A stretch of DNA of 64,000 nucleotides from Deltaproteobacteria bacterium (GTDB taxonomy: Bacteria > Desulfobacterota > Binatia > Binatales > Binataceae). The translations under genes were made by a program, and so were the position numbers. Under the pieces are notes generated by a model, which searched no databases, had not been told where the DNA came from, and saw only the letters and a program-made list of their open reading frames with translations. Positions 52,313-61,029 of this stretch are shown here, piece after piece; within the stretch, counting starts at the first letter, position 1, and each line of letters starts with the position of its first letter. Location of the stretch: assembly GCA_021794015.1 (NCBI GenBank), contig JAJYRQ010000011.1, positions 1-64,000 of the forward strand, written 5' to 3'.

Positions 52313-53521
52313 ATGCGTTCGAAACCGGCGAGAGAAGCTCCTGCCCCGCGCTCCGCTCAAAGCAGAGACGGCGCGGCCGCCGGCCGCGGCCTGCGTTTAA
52401 CGCCGGGGCTCTATGTTTTGCAGACCCAGCCCGGCTTCGAAGCCGTAGCGCTGGAGGAGGCCGCCGCTTTGGCCGGCGCAAGCCCCAAGGCCGACGGTGC
52501 TTCGGGCCGGGCGCGCAACGCCGTCGCTTTCAAAGCCGTCGGGCGGCGCACGGTGCCTAGGCGGTCGGGGATGGCGCTCATCCGGCTGGCGCGGCCCGAG
52601 GCTCTGGCGTTCGGCCGCACCTTCGAGGACGCCTTCGCCCTGGTAGGCTACTGTGCCGTGGCGCAGCAGGGGCGAGCTGCGCTGCTCAAGGTGCAGAGCG
52701 CCGCCTCCGATGCCGCGTTTATCGATCGGGCCCTTGCGACCAAGGGCCGGCTCTCTCCCGGCGGCCGCGCCGGCCACAGGCTGCGGTTTCGCGTGGTGGC
52801 TCGGCTTGCGGGACGGACCGATTTCTTACGGCGCGATCTCAGGCGCGCGGTCGAGGACGGTATCTGCCGGCGCGCCGATCGGGCATGGCGCATGGTCGAG
52901 GAGCGTCCCGACGTCGAGTTCTGGGCCACGATGCTTGGCGAGGAGTTCTTCCTCGCGCTCAGGCTGTCGGGGCCTCACGCGCAGCGCAGCGAGTCTCTGG
53001 CGGTTCAGCGGCCGGCGGCCTTGCGCCCTTCGGTCGCCGCGGCACTGGCGTGGCTTTCCAACCCTGCGCCCGACGACGTGGTGCTTGATCCGATGTGCGG
53101 CACGGGAAGCCTGATGATCGAGCGCGCCCGCCTGGGCCGCTACGCGATGCTGCTGGGGGGCGACCTTGCTCCACAGGCGGTTGCAGCCGCCCGCGCCAAC
53201 CTCGGCCATCGTTACAAACCGTGCGGGCTTGCGCGCTGGGACGCAAGGCAACTGCCGCTGCGCGACCAAAGCGTGAGCAAGCTTCTCTGCAACCTGCCCT
53301 GGGGCCTGACGCACGGGACAGCCGCCGACAATCGGCTTCTTTACCCGGCGCTGCTGCAGGAATTCATCCGGGTCTTGCAGCCGGGCGGCAGGATGGTGCT
53401 GCTGACCGCCGAAGGCTCGCTGATGCGCAAGCTCTGGAGCAGCCGCTTGCTGACGCCCGAACGCCTGCTGCACGTGACCATCCTTGGCCGTCCCGCCCAG
53501 GTCTACGCTTTGCGCCGCTGA
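52313..53521 (+). CDS. THUMP-domain RNA methyltransferase (Trm14/TrmN-like)
   Basis: A 402-residue protein. After a short basic leader, a THUMP RNA-binding region spans ~60-170 (GLYVLQTQPGFEAVALEEAA onward). A Rossmann methyltransferase follows: SAM motif I DPMCGTGSLMIERARLG near 265, LLGGDLAPQAVAAARANL, and the catalytic NLPWG motif near 327, consistent with guanine-N2 methylation of tRNA or rRNA. It lies 13 bases after efp and both act in translation. Confidence 0.82.
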   Translation: MRSKPAREAPAPRSAQSRDGAAAGRGLRLTPGLYVLQTQPGFEAVALEEAAALAGASPKADGASGRARNAVAFKAVGRRTVPRRSGMALIRLARPEALAFGRTFEDAFALVGYCAVAQQGRAALLKVQSAASDAAFIDRALATKGRLSPGGRAGHRLRFRVVARLAGRTDFLRRDLRRAVEDGICRRADRAWRMVEERPDVEFWATMLGEEFFLALRLSGPHAQRSESLAVQRPAALRPSVAAALAWLSNPAPDDVVLDPMCGTGSLMIERARLGRYAMLLGGDLAPQAVAAARANLGHRYKPCGLARWDARQLPLRDQSVSKLLCNLPWGLTHGTAADNRLLYPALLQEFIRVLQPGGRMVLLTAEGSLMRKLWSSRLLTPERLLHVTILGRPAQVYALRR

Positions 53522-53739
53522 GCCCCAGCCCACGCCGGGCGCCGCGCTCCGGCGCCAAGCCCCGACCCGTGCCGAGTGCCTCTGCCGGCGTGGCCGCCTG
53601 CGGCCGACGCCGTCGTGTCCACGCGGCAAACGCGCCCGCGCGAAGGCCGGCCGCGCCCGACGAAGCGTTGCCCTGATCCGCTGGAGTCTCGCCACAAGTA
53701 CTCCACTGTTCGAGTTCCCAGGGAGTCGTAACGGCAGCA

Positions 53740-54084
53740 CACGGCGCTGACGCCGGCGACCGGCGTGCCGGCGTTTCGGCTGGCGACTTTCGAAAGGCGT
53801 AGTCGAACGCGTGCAAGGCTGCCGGCTTGCGGCCGCTGCTGGTGCATGACCTCCGCCGGACAGCCGTGCGCAACATGGTCCGACCCGGCATCCTCGATGG
53901 CGTCGTGATGACGCTTTCGGGCCATAAGACCCCAAGTATCTTCGACCGCTACAAAATCGTGAGCGAGGCCGACCTTGAGCGAGCGGCCGAACGCCTGCAA
54001 TCCCATCTGGCCGGCCAACCGACCCAGAGCAAAATCGCTCCGATCGGTGCCCATCCGAATTCGGACCAAGAACCAAAAATCTGA
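53740..54084 (+). pseudogene. Tyrosine recombinase (integrase) C-terminal relic
   Basis: The catalytic core end of a phage-type integrase: HDLRRTAVRNMVRPGI (active-site Arg), VVMTLSGHKT (His) and IFDRYKIVSEADLERAAERL (nucleophile Tyr). In the same frame upstream, GDFRKA is followed by TAG at 53800-53802 and then SNACKAAGLRPLLV; relatives have Trp at that stop. Everything N-terminal to about residue GDFRKA is missing. It is inactive and marks the far end of the island from the tRNA cluster. Confidence 0.75.
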
Positions 54085-54189
54085 CGCGACGGAGAGTGCG
54101 AGGCGCTTCGGCGCCCAGATCCTCAATTTAAAGGCGCTGACTAGCCAGCGACACCTCGCCGCCACGCCGGCAACCGTGCTCGACGCCTC

Positions 54190-54208
54190 ATACAAACCCT
54201 TGTATAAT
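54190..54208 (+). promoter_or_regulatory. Promoter -10 box overlapped by a 6+6 palindrome (toxin-antitoxin operator)
   Basis: ATACAA-ACCC-TTGTAT (54190-54205) is a perfect inverted repeat. Its right arm overlaps a consensus TATAAT -10 hexamer at 54203-54208. This is the arrangement expected for autorepression of a toxin-antitoxin operon by an HTH antitoxin. The -35 region is weak. Transcription would start near 54215, so translation probably begins at the ATG at 54219 and not at 54207. Confidence 0.6.
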
Positions 54209-54557
54209 GCGTGGGCGAATGGTGAAGACGCTCTTCCGGCTCGGCTCGTCGCGGAGCGAGATCAGGAACTTTCCGGCCGACGCCAGACGGCGCGCCGGTT
54301 ACCAGTTGTATCTCGTGCAATCGGGGCTCGAACCCTCCGATGGGAAGCCTATGCCATCCGTGGGCGCCGGCGTACAAGAGATCGGGGTGCGCACCGGGAG
54401 GGAGCCTGGCGTCTTTTAGGTCGCGTAGTTCGAGGAAGCGGTTTATGCGCTTCATGCGTTCGAGAAGAAAGCTCGAAAGACGCCGAAGGCCGACTTGGAT
54501 TTGGCCCGATCCCGACTGCGGGAGTTACTGAGGCGGCGCGCGGCCACGGGAATTTAG
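54207..54557 (+). pseudogene. HigB/RelE-type toxin gene with two in-frame amber codons
   Basis: The reading frame encodes a Gp49/HigB-like toxin: VKTLFRLGSSRSEIRNFPAD, ARRRAGYQLYLVQSGLEPSD, KPMPSVGAGVQEI. After GVF comes TAG (54417), then VA, a second TAG (54426), then FEEAVYALHAFEKKARKTPK and ADLDLARSRLRELL to a TAG at 54555. Relatives have aromatic and Lys residues at the two stops (typically Y-V-A-K-F). No frame change is needed, only suppression of the two ambers. As written the toxin is truncated and probably dead. Confidence 0.7.
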
Positions 54558-54566
54558 GAGCAGGTG

Positions 54567-54875
54567 ATGAATATCGAGCGGTCATCCGGGAACGTGTTTC
54601 GAGACCTCGGCTTCGGACCAAAAGAGGCCGAGGGCCTGCGCTTGCGCGCCCAGTTGATGGCGGAACTCAAACGGCTCATCCAGGCGCGCAAGCTGACGCA
54701 GAGCTCCGCGGCCAAGCTCTTCGGAGTAACCCAGCCTCGGGTCAGCGACCTTGTCCGCGGGAAAATCGACCTGTTCAGCATCGAGACTCTCGTCGACATG
54801 CTGACCCGCGCCGGCATCCGCGTCCAGCTTCGACTGGCACCCGCAGGCCGTCCTCCGCGCCACGAAGCGGCATGA
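54567..54875 (+). CDS. HigA-like HTH antitoxin
   Basis: A 102-residue XRE-family antitoxin of the COG5606 type. The helix-turn-helix is at ~45-70 (QSSAAKLFGVTQPRVSDLVR then GKIDLFSIETLVDML), and the N-terminal FRDLGFGPKEAEGLRLRAQL is characteristic. ATG 54567 has GGAG at the right distance. It is the second gene of the toxin-antitoxin pair and remains intact although the toxin is broken. It should repress through the palindrome at 54190-54205. Confidence 0.82.
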   Translation: MNIERSSGNVFRDLGFGPKEAEGLRLRAQLMAELKRLIQARKLTQSSAAKLFGVTQPRVSDLVRGKIDLFSIETLVDMLTRAGIRVQLRLAPAGRPPRHEAA

Positions 54876-54915
54876 TTCGGCGCTCAAAGCAGTAACGAAG
54901 AATCGACGTTATTGT

Positions 54916-57900
54916 CTAAGCCCTGGCAAGACGCGGGTCCCGGATCACTAGCTGCCAATCCGGGCCTGAGCGAGCGAATGCAAAACGCGGGTCGTTCGCT
55001 ACCAGTCGAAAAGGCTGGCGGTCAGTAGACTCGACCGGAAGCCGCACTCGCCCATCCACCGAACAAAGTCGGAGCCCGCCGTCTTCCAACTGGCGAAGGT
55101 GGACCACACCAAGCCCATCGGCATTAGGAAGAGAAAACGGTTCGAAGTCCGGTGCTTTTGGACGCCGGTATTCTCGGAAGTCGCTGACAATTAGCTCCAA
55201 CCAGTCGACCGTAGTCGGAGAGACATATGGCCGTCTCTCGTCCAAAAAGCCGGGGTCACGCAGAACTCGGGCGATTTCGAACACGCTTGCGTCGGGTGAC
55301 GCAATCGATAGTGAGGCCAGTTCCGTGGACGCCACACGAGATCTAATGCCGGCCAGAAAAATTCGCGCGGCCAACTCATTAGGCACTCCTAATTCCAAGA
55401 GGAGCGCCAACCGTGCCAGGGGTTTAGCACGGTCTTCGTCCGCAGCCACACGAACCTGCTGAGCCGCCGCATGAATGATCCAGGTGAGCTGATAGCCCCA
55501 GAAGTCTTTGCAGATGCTCGCTGCCTCCTTGTCGACATCGCACAACCCCCGTAAGCTCTGCCCGCTTAACCATCCTTCTCTCAGCGCCTCCAGACGCGAT
55601 GCTTCCGGTGGATTACCTACTATTGGCGCTGCGTGCTGCCTCGCCCAATCCTCGATTTCCCGTACGGCGGACGTCAGCACCGAGAGCCTCTCGGGATTCG
55701 CCGCGATGGAATCAGCCACACGGGAAAAGACTCCGAGCGCGGCTTGCGCTTCAATGCCGACTCGCAGGGGGAGGCCAGATGACATTACGGCCCTTCGGCC
55801 AGCCACATCCGGTAGACGCACGAGCGCTGACTTTGCTCGGGCTCTCAGGAACTGCACGACATCTCGTGCATCGACTTCGCTCCCGCTGGCGCGAGCCTGG
55901 ATCGCTGCAAGCGATTGTCGGAAGACATCATCGATCCATGATTCCGGCTCGCCACCGCTAGGATTGACAAGATCGTCAAGTTGGAGTGCGAGTAGCTCAT
56001 CATCGAGCAAATCGCAAAGATCTTCACAGGCTCCAGCTCGATGTCCTAGCCTTGAGAAGTCATTGTTCGCTGCGAGTTCCAACAACACTTCGAACGCTAC
56101 TCCCGCCCTCGTCGCGATCTGGCGCAGTCGTTTGAGCAAGTAGAGCAGACCGCTTTCAACTCGATCGGCTGTTGAACTCTCAAAGTACTGTCGTGCCAGG
56201 GCTTCCTGATTTCGCACTTGATAATCTGTCTGGCTCTGGTCGATTGCATACAGAATCTTCCCTTCGCCGTCGACGAAAGCTCGACCAGCTCTCCCAGCTA
56301 TATTCCAAAAGTCGCGCTTGTCGATTGGGTATTGTCCCGTATATGGCGACGCTATGATCACACTCGATATCCCGACATTTACTCCCTGCGCGAGAGTGGT
56401 GGTTGCGATCACGATTTTTGGTGGCCCTGCGCGCATCAGGTGCTCCATCGCGAGGCGCACCTGCGGTGTAAGGCGGTTGCTGTGACACAGAACCCCGGCC
56501 CGCGCCGCCCGAACCTCGATCGCGCTATCGTCGAGCTCTTCTGAACAGACGGCGACAAAAATCTTCCACTCACGCCCAGGCCAAGAATAATCGGGTGACT
56601 CCTCGCCGAGCGCTAGCAAAACAGCTTTCGCAAGTGACGGTATGGAGGTTGCTTTTCCCGAGAATATCATCACCGGTCCGATCTCGGACAGACGCACTGC
56701 CGCGGCGGCGACGGCCTCGTTTTTGTCGCAGGGGAAATACTTTCTCCGTCTGCCGAAGCCGAGCGGCCGCGCAACGATGAAAGAGGGATTGAAGGACGGT
56801 ACCTCTCCCAGCCAATCCACACGCACACGCGACCCGTTCCAGCGCAGAATGCCAAAACGCTCGGCAGAAGGTTTCCAAGGCGAAATGGCAACCGCTTGCG
56901 AGTCAGCAGCTATCCACTCTGCAAGGTCTTGTGCGTTCGGCAGGACCGCAGACAGGAGTAGGATTCTAGCACCTGTCGTTCGCGCCGCACTACGGAGGTG
57001 ATCAACGAAAATTTCGTTTCTGACGTAGCGTTCGGACGGCCCCAAAAGATGGCCCTCGTCAATGATAAACAGCTTAATTTTCGCTAGGAGGTCAGGTGCC
57101 GCTCTCAGAAGCGCTCGCGCTTTCTCTGGTGTGACTATCGTAATCGCGGCCTCAGCCGCGAGCTCCGTATCGACGCTGCTGACACGTGATCCTCCGTACA
57201 GGTGGGACACCCCGTAGCCCAGCCAATTAAAAGTGTCGTTAAGCGACCGCTCTATTTCCAGCGCAAGTGACCGAAACGGAGCCAGGTAGAAAACGCGAGC
57301 ATCGTTGTCCGAAAGCAAGGTCTGCAAGATCGCGAGTTCAGCGACTCGCGTTTTTCCGGCGCTGGTGCGCAGGTTAATCACCGCGCCCCTATTGTTTTGA
57401 TCAAGTGCCAACGGGAGAGCTTGCCGCTGTGACGTCCAGAATTCCGTGATCGGATAACGAGCGAAAGCTAGAAGCTGAATATAGCGGCGCAACTCGTTTT
57501 GGTTGCCTGGCGGGAAATACGGTGGCAGAACCCGCCACGGTGAAGCATCGCCTAGGTCGCCGAGCATCAGTCGCAAAAGACGGACAACAGACCACCACCC
57601 CGGGTGTCCTCCCTCTGTGACGATCACGGTCGCGTCTTCAAGTTCCGCCAGCGCTTGCCGGAGCAGTTCGAAATCGCCGACGCAAATGAATTCGAGAGCG
57701 AGCGCTACGGCTCGCGCCACTGTAACCGTGATCGCCCATTCGTCGAGTTCGCCTTGCTCGCTGAAGTCTGCGTGATCCAGCAGCGTTGTCGAATTTATCG
57801 CGTGAACAAGACCTGGAATGTCCTTCCGAAGAAAAGCAGCAATGGCCCTTGCGGCGTCTGTCTGCTCTCTGACATTCCGCATGGTGACGAAAGCGCGAGA

Positions 57901-58284
57901 ATAATGCCCGGCTGCATAGAATGCCATCGCGGCTACGAGCTCGTGGAAACCGCTCTCTCTGGAGGATGGAGCCGACGGCCCGTGAACGTAATGAAGAAGA
58001 GAAGCGGCACGTTCTAAGCCATTGATGCCTACGGCCATTCTCTCGGGATCGTTAAGAGAAGAAGCGCGGGCGGTTTCGATGAGACTTGCCGCCGCTGCCA
58101 AAACCGAGTGAGCGGCGACGGAAACCTTGTCATCAAGGGCCGGGTCGAAGGCCGGAAAGTTCGCAGTGTCCTCTCGCACCTCGAACAGGACGTGCCTCGC
58201 CTGAGCCTGCGCGAAGAGGTTCCTCATCTGTGGCGCGTCAAATCTCAACAGTATCTGCCGCGCGGTTTCTTCGGGGATCGCCAT
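54916..58284 (-). CDS. hamB: Hachiman defence helicase HamB
   Basis: An 1122-residue superfamily 2 (Ski2-like) helicase. The N-terminal ~280 residues are helical. The ATPase core has Walker A NLRTSAGKTRVAEL (~304-317), motif Ia LAPFRSLALE, DEGH (409-412), motif III LLSAVLPN, motif V ATTTLAQGVNVGISSVI and motif VI WNIAGRAGRAFVD. A long helical C-terminal part follows. In Hachiman, HamB translocates on DNA and holds HamA inactive until it senses aberrant DNA ends. It starts 3 bases after hamA. Base composition is visibly less GC-rich than flanking host genes, consistent with transfer. Confidence 0.85.
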   Translation of the reverse strand: MAIPEETARQILLRFDAPQMRNLFAQAQARHVLFEVREDTANFPAFDPALDDKVSVAAHSVLAAAASLIETARASSLNDPERMAVGINGLERAASLLHYVHGPSAPSSRESGFHELVAAMAFYAAGHYSRAFVTMRNVREQTDAARAIAAFLRKDIPGLVHAINSTTLLDHADFSEQGELDEWAITVTVARAVALALEFICVGDFELLRQALAELEDATVIVTEGGHPGWWSVVRLLRLMLGDLGDASPWRVLPPYFPPGNQNELRRYIQLLAFARYPITEFWTSQRQALPLALDQNNRGAVINLRTSAGKTRVAELAILQTLLSDNDARVFYLAPFRSLALEIERSLNDTFNWLGYGVSHLYGGSRVSSVDTELAAEAAITIVTPEKARALLRAAPDLLAKIKLFIIDEGHLLGPSERYVRNEIFVDHLRSAARTTGARILLLSAVLPNAQDLAEWIAADSQAVAISPWKPSAERFGILRWNGSRVRVDWLGEVPSFNPSFIVARPLGFGRRRKYFPCDKNEAVAAAAVRLSEIGPVMIFSGKATSIPSLAKAVLLALGEESPDYSWPGREWKIFVAVCSEELDDSAIEVRAARAGVLCHSNRLTPQVRLAMEHLMRAGPPKIVIATTTLAQGVNVGISSVIIASPYTGQYPIDKRDFWNIAGRAGRAFVDGEGKILYAIDQSQTDYQVRNQEALARQYFESSTADRVESGLLYLLKRLRQIATRAGVAFEVLLELAANNDFSRLGHRAGACEDLCDLLDDELLALQLDDLVNPSGGEPESWIDDVFRQSLAAIQARASGSEVDARDVVQFLRARAKSALVRLPDVAGRRAVMSSGLPLRVGIEAQAALGVFSRVADSIAANPERLSVLTSAVREIEDWARQHAAPIVGNPPEASRLEALREGWLSGQSLRGLCDVDKEAASICKDFWGYQLTWIIHAAAQQVRVAADEDRAKPLARLALLLELGVPNELAARIFLAGIRSRVASTELASLSIASPDASVFEIARVLRDPGFLDERRPYVSPTTVDWLELIVSDFREYRRPKAPDFEPFSLPNADGLGVVHLRQLEDGGLRLCSVDGRVRLPVESTDRQPFRLVANDPRFAFARSGPDWQLVIRDPRLARA

Positions 58285-58287
58285 CGG

Positions 58288-59124
58288 TCAATCAAGCCCT
58301 TGGTAGCAATCTCTTACCAGTGAATCTGGATCAGCGACGCCCAGCGAGATCATCGCAAGCCGCACCAATTGACCGGGTGTTCCGCGCTGAACCCGATCCC
58401 TGGCATGTGTATCGCTCAGCAAGAGTCCCACGTAATCAAGTCGGAGCTTTCCTGAGGCGAACAACTCGGCGCAGCGTTCGATGCGTATGCCCTCATCGGT
58501 CCGACCCCCGTCGAACAGGTGGTCCGCAACGAACTGTAGTGACACCGGAATGCCGGCACGGTGCGAGCGCGCAAGATCAGAGACGATCTCTTTCACGGCA
58601 GCCACAGACGCTGTTTGTCTGAACTTCGACTCGCCCACGATAATCCGGACGGGGTCCGCATCAAGATCAAATGCGAGAACGTCGTCACCCTTCATTGACT
58701 GGTCGACATTTGGATTGTAGCGCAGCCGGTAGATGGGCACGGTCGCGCTTGTTGCCGCGCCGAGATATTCGGCCAGAACGATTTCCGCGAGGTTCCCTTT
58801 TCGGGTGTCTTCGAGAACCGGGAACCGCCCTAGGCGAGCCTGCTCAGCGCCGAAGCCTAACCGTATCATCGCCTGGCGACGACGTCGGCTCCTTCTGAGT
58901 TGCTCCTCGCTCGCGTGATACCGAACCAGCATCTCCCGGAATTGAGCTACCACACGATCCCGGTTGTTCTGTCTTTCAGACAGCGCGCGGTGCGGCACCT
59001 GAGTCACAGTTTGTAAGTCGGTCGCGCATAGGATCTCAGCAAATGCATGGGGCGTTGACGGATGTGGACCGAGGATTTGATCCGACCGGACGCTCGGGCG
59101 GGAAGAACTATGCGTTTCAGCCAT
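58288..59124 (-). CDS. hamA: Hachiman defence nuclease HamA (DUF1837)
   Basis: A 278-residue DUF1837 protein. The diagnostic core is RKGNLAEIVLAEYLGA, IYRLRYNPNVDQSMKGDDVL then IIVGESKFRQTASVAAVKEI. This gives a PD-(D/E)xK-type nuclease signature with acidic residues in GDD (146-148) and E165-x-K167. SLQFVADHLFDGGRTDEGIR follows. In Hachiman, released HamA degrades DNA and causes abortive infection. ATG 59124 is chosen over a TTG three codons upstream. It is the first gene of the hamA-hamB operon, 237 bases from tRNA-Lys. Confidence 0.87.
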   Translation of the reverse strand: MAETHSSSRPSVRSDQILGPHPSTPHAFAEILCATDLQTVTQVPHRALSERQNNRDRVVAQFREMLVRYHASEEQLRRSRRRRQAMIRLGFGAEQARLGRFPVLEDTRKGNLAEIVLAEYLGAATSATVPIYRLRYNPNVDQSMKGDDVLAFDLDADPVRIIVGESKFRQTASVAAVKEIVSDLARSHRAGIPVSLQFVADHLFDGGRTDEGIRIERCAELFASGKLRLDYVGLLLSDTHARDRVQRGTPGQLVRLAMISLGVADPDSLVRDCYQGLD

Positions 59125-59360
59125 CGAATCCAAGGCGTCTACCAGACGCTCTGTGGGATTTTCGGAGATCGGTGCGATCCGGTCAACCGCATCTACGGAT
59201 CAGACGACTCTCCTCGCTTGGGGGAGCAGAAGGCGTCAACGACCCGGCCCGAAGCGACGACGGCTCTTGACGAATGCGGGCACAAGGCGGGCAGTCGCGG
59301 CCAGTTGGCGCCGCGATGTCCGCGTTAGCCCCAGAAACGGTGTTTCATTTTGTGAGTTTT

Positions 59361-59436
<76 letters not shown>

Positions 59437-59473
59437 ATCTACCCGACTAACACCCCAGAGACCGGCGGTTGGG

Positions 59474-59550
59474 TGGGGTGAGTGAAGGGACTTGAACCCT
59501 CGACCACCGAGGCCACAACCCGGTGCTCTGCCAACTGAGCTACACTCACC
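59474..59550 (-). tRNA. tRNA-His (GTG)
   Basis: 77 nt including the extra G-1 paired with C73 (G+GTGAGTG with CACTCAC+C) and an encoded CCA. The anticodon loop TTGTGGC gives GTG. Confidence 0.95.
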
Positions 59551-59600
59551 GCCTAACGCTCTCTGCCGCAAGAACACCGCCGGCACTGTACCATCTACAC

Positions 59601-59677
59601 TGGCGCGCCAGGAGGGATTCGAACCCCCGCCCCGCGGCTTAGAAGGCCGCTGCTCTTTCCACCTGAGCTACTGGCGC
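59601..59677 (-). tRNA. tRNA-Arg (TCT)
   Basis: 77 nt, acceptor GCGCCAG/CTGGCGC, discriminator G and encoded CCA. Anticodon loop CTTCTAA gives TCT. Confidence 0.95.
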
Positions 59678-59680
59678 GGA

Positions 59681-59754
59681 TCGGGGCGAGCCGATTTGAA
59701 CGGCCGACCCCCTGCTCCCAAGGCAGGTGCGCTACCAGGCTGCGCTACGCCCCG
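59681..59754 (-). tRNA. tRNA-Pro (TGG)
   Basis: 74 nt to the discriminator base, acceptor CGGGGCG/CGCCCCG, anticodon arm CCTGC-CTTGGGA-GCAGG giving TGG. No CCA is encoded (ATCC follows), unlike the other three tRNAs of the cluster. It is only 3 bases from tRNA-Arg, so the four are likely one transcript, Pro first. Confidence 0.95.
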
Positions 59755-59825
59755 GCCTCGTCCATCTTTACCATGGGCCACAGCGCCGTCTCAAGCCGAC
59801 AGGGCGGCGCCCTGGCGCGCCAAGC

Positions 59826-60758
59826 CTACAACTTTAAGGCTCCGGCCGCCAGGATCGAGCCTGCCAAGAGGAGGCCGAACTCCAGATGCAGCCGGGCCGA
59901 CCCCAGCACCGCCCGGTCCAGCGCCGCGGGCGTGCTTTCGCTCAGGACCGGCCGCAGCGCGGCCCAGGCGTGGGGCAGCGTGAGCGCGGTGGCAAGGACC
60001 GTCCACGGCAACACGCCCGCCACCACTGCGCCGGCCGTTGTCACGTAGGCCGCCGCGCACAGAAGCGCCATCTCGGCCGCCGCCGCCCGCCGGCCAAACA
60101 GGTTTGCCAGCGTGGTCTTGCGATAGCGCGGATCGGTCTCGATATCGCGGACGTTGTTCGCATGCAAAATCGCCGTCACCAGAAAACCAACCGGCAGCGA
60201 AGCAACCAACGGCGCCCAGCCAAGCTCAAGCGCCATCACGAAGTAGCTCCCCAGCACGATAGCCGGACCCATGAAAATGAACACCGCAAGCTCGCCCAGC
60301 GCATTGTAGGCCAGCGCAAAGGGCGGCGCGGTGTAGAAGTAACCGGCCGCCACGCTCGGAAGGCCGATCACCAGGATCGGCCATCCGCAGGCGTAGCTGA
60401 GCGCCAAACCCGCCAGGCTGCCCGCGCCAAGGCAGGCCATCCCGCCCCACCACACCTCGTCGGCAGTCAGCAATCCCCGCTGAATCACCTTGCTGCCGCC
60501 CAGCGAATCGAGCGAGTCAGCGCCTTTGACGTGGTCGTAGTAGTCGTTGATAAGGTTCGTCCCGATGTGAATGGCAAGCGCTCCGGCCAGCGCCGCCAGC
60601 AGGCGAAACGGCGCGAAAAAGCCTGCCCGCACCGCCATAGCCGCCCCGACCAGAAGCGGCGTCACGGACGCGGTCAGCGAATAGGACCGACACGCCTCGA
60701 ACCACGCCTGCAGCCTGCCCGGCCCTGCCGCTTCATCAATCGACGGCGCCTCTGACAT
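59826..60758 (-). CDS. Second MenA/UbiA-family prenyltransferase
   Basis: A 310-residue UbiA-fold membrane enzyme with ~8 helices. The first Asp-rich motif is HIGTNLINDYYDHVKGADSL and the second ANNVRDIETDPRYRKTTLAN, very MenA-like. It is diverged from the operon MenA (3308-4210) and is not in a quinone operon. It could be a second DHNA prenyltransferase with different chain or substrate preference, or serve another aromatic acceptor. The ATG at 60758 follows a GGAAGG ribosome site. Confidence 0.82.
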   Translation of the reverse strand: MSEAPSIDEAAGPGRLQAWFEACRSYSLTASVTPLLVGAAMAVRAGFFAPFRLLAALAGALAIHIGTNLINDYYDHVKGADSLDSLGGSKVIQRGLLTADEVWWGGMACLGAGSLAGLALSYACGWPILVIGLPSVAAGYFYTAPPFALAYNALGELAVFIFMGPAIVLGSYFVMALELGWAPLVASLPVGFLVTAILHANNVRDIETDPRYRKTTLANLFGRRAAAAEMALLCAAAYVTTAGAVVAGVLPWTVLATALTLPHAWAALRPVLSESTPAALDRAVLGSARLHLEFGLLLAGSILAAGALKL

Positions 60759-61029
60759 GACCTGCCTTCCCCCCAAGCTGTTGCACAGTGCTTATCTTGC
60801 GCCAATTTGATCTCAAAAGCCCAGCAGCAATCCGCCCCGGCGGCCAAGTCCCTGACACCTTACCCGTCAAGACAGGTCGCCCAACAAACCCGTCCGCACG
60901 CCGCCGGGGCCAAGGAAACCCCCGACGACGCCGGCCAACCGGGCTTGCCGTTTTACGCCCGCCCTCATTGAGCTAGACTAGCGGCGGGCGGCGCGGCCAG
61001 CCCGCGCCTGTCCTTGCGGGAGAACCACC

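Noticed and set aside
53522..53739. Possible gene between the THUMP methyltransferase and the integrase relic
   Set aside because: The stretch is very GC-rich with no coding periodicity or motif; I see nothing in it.
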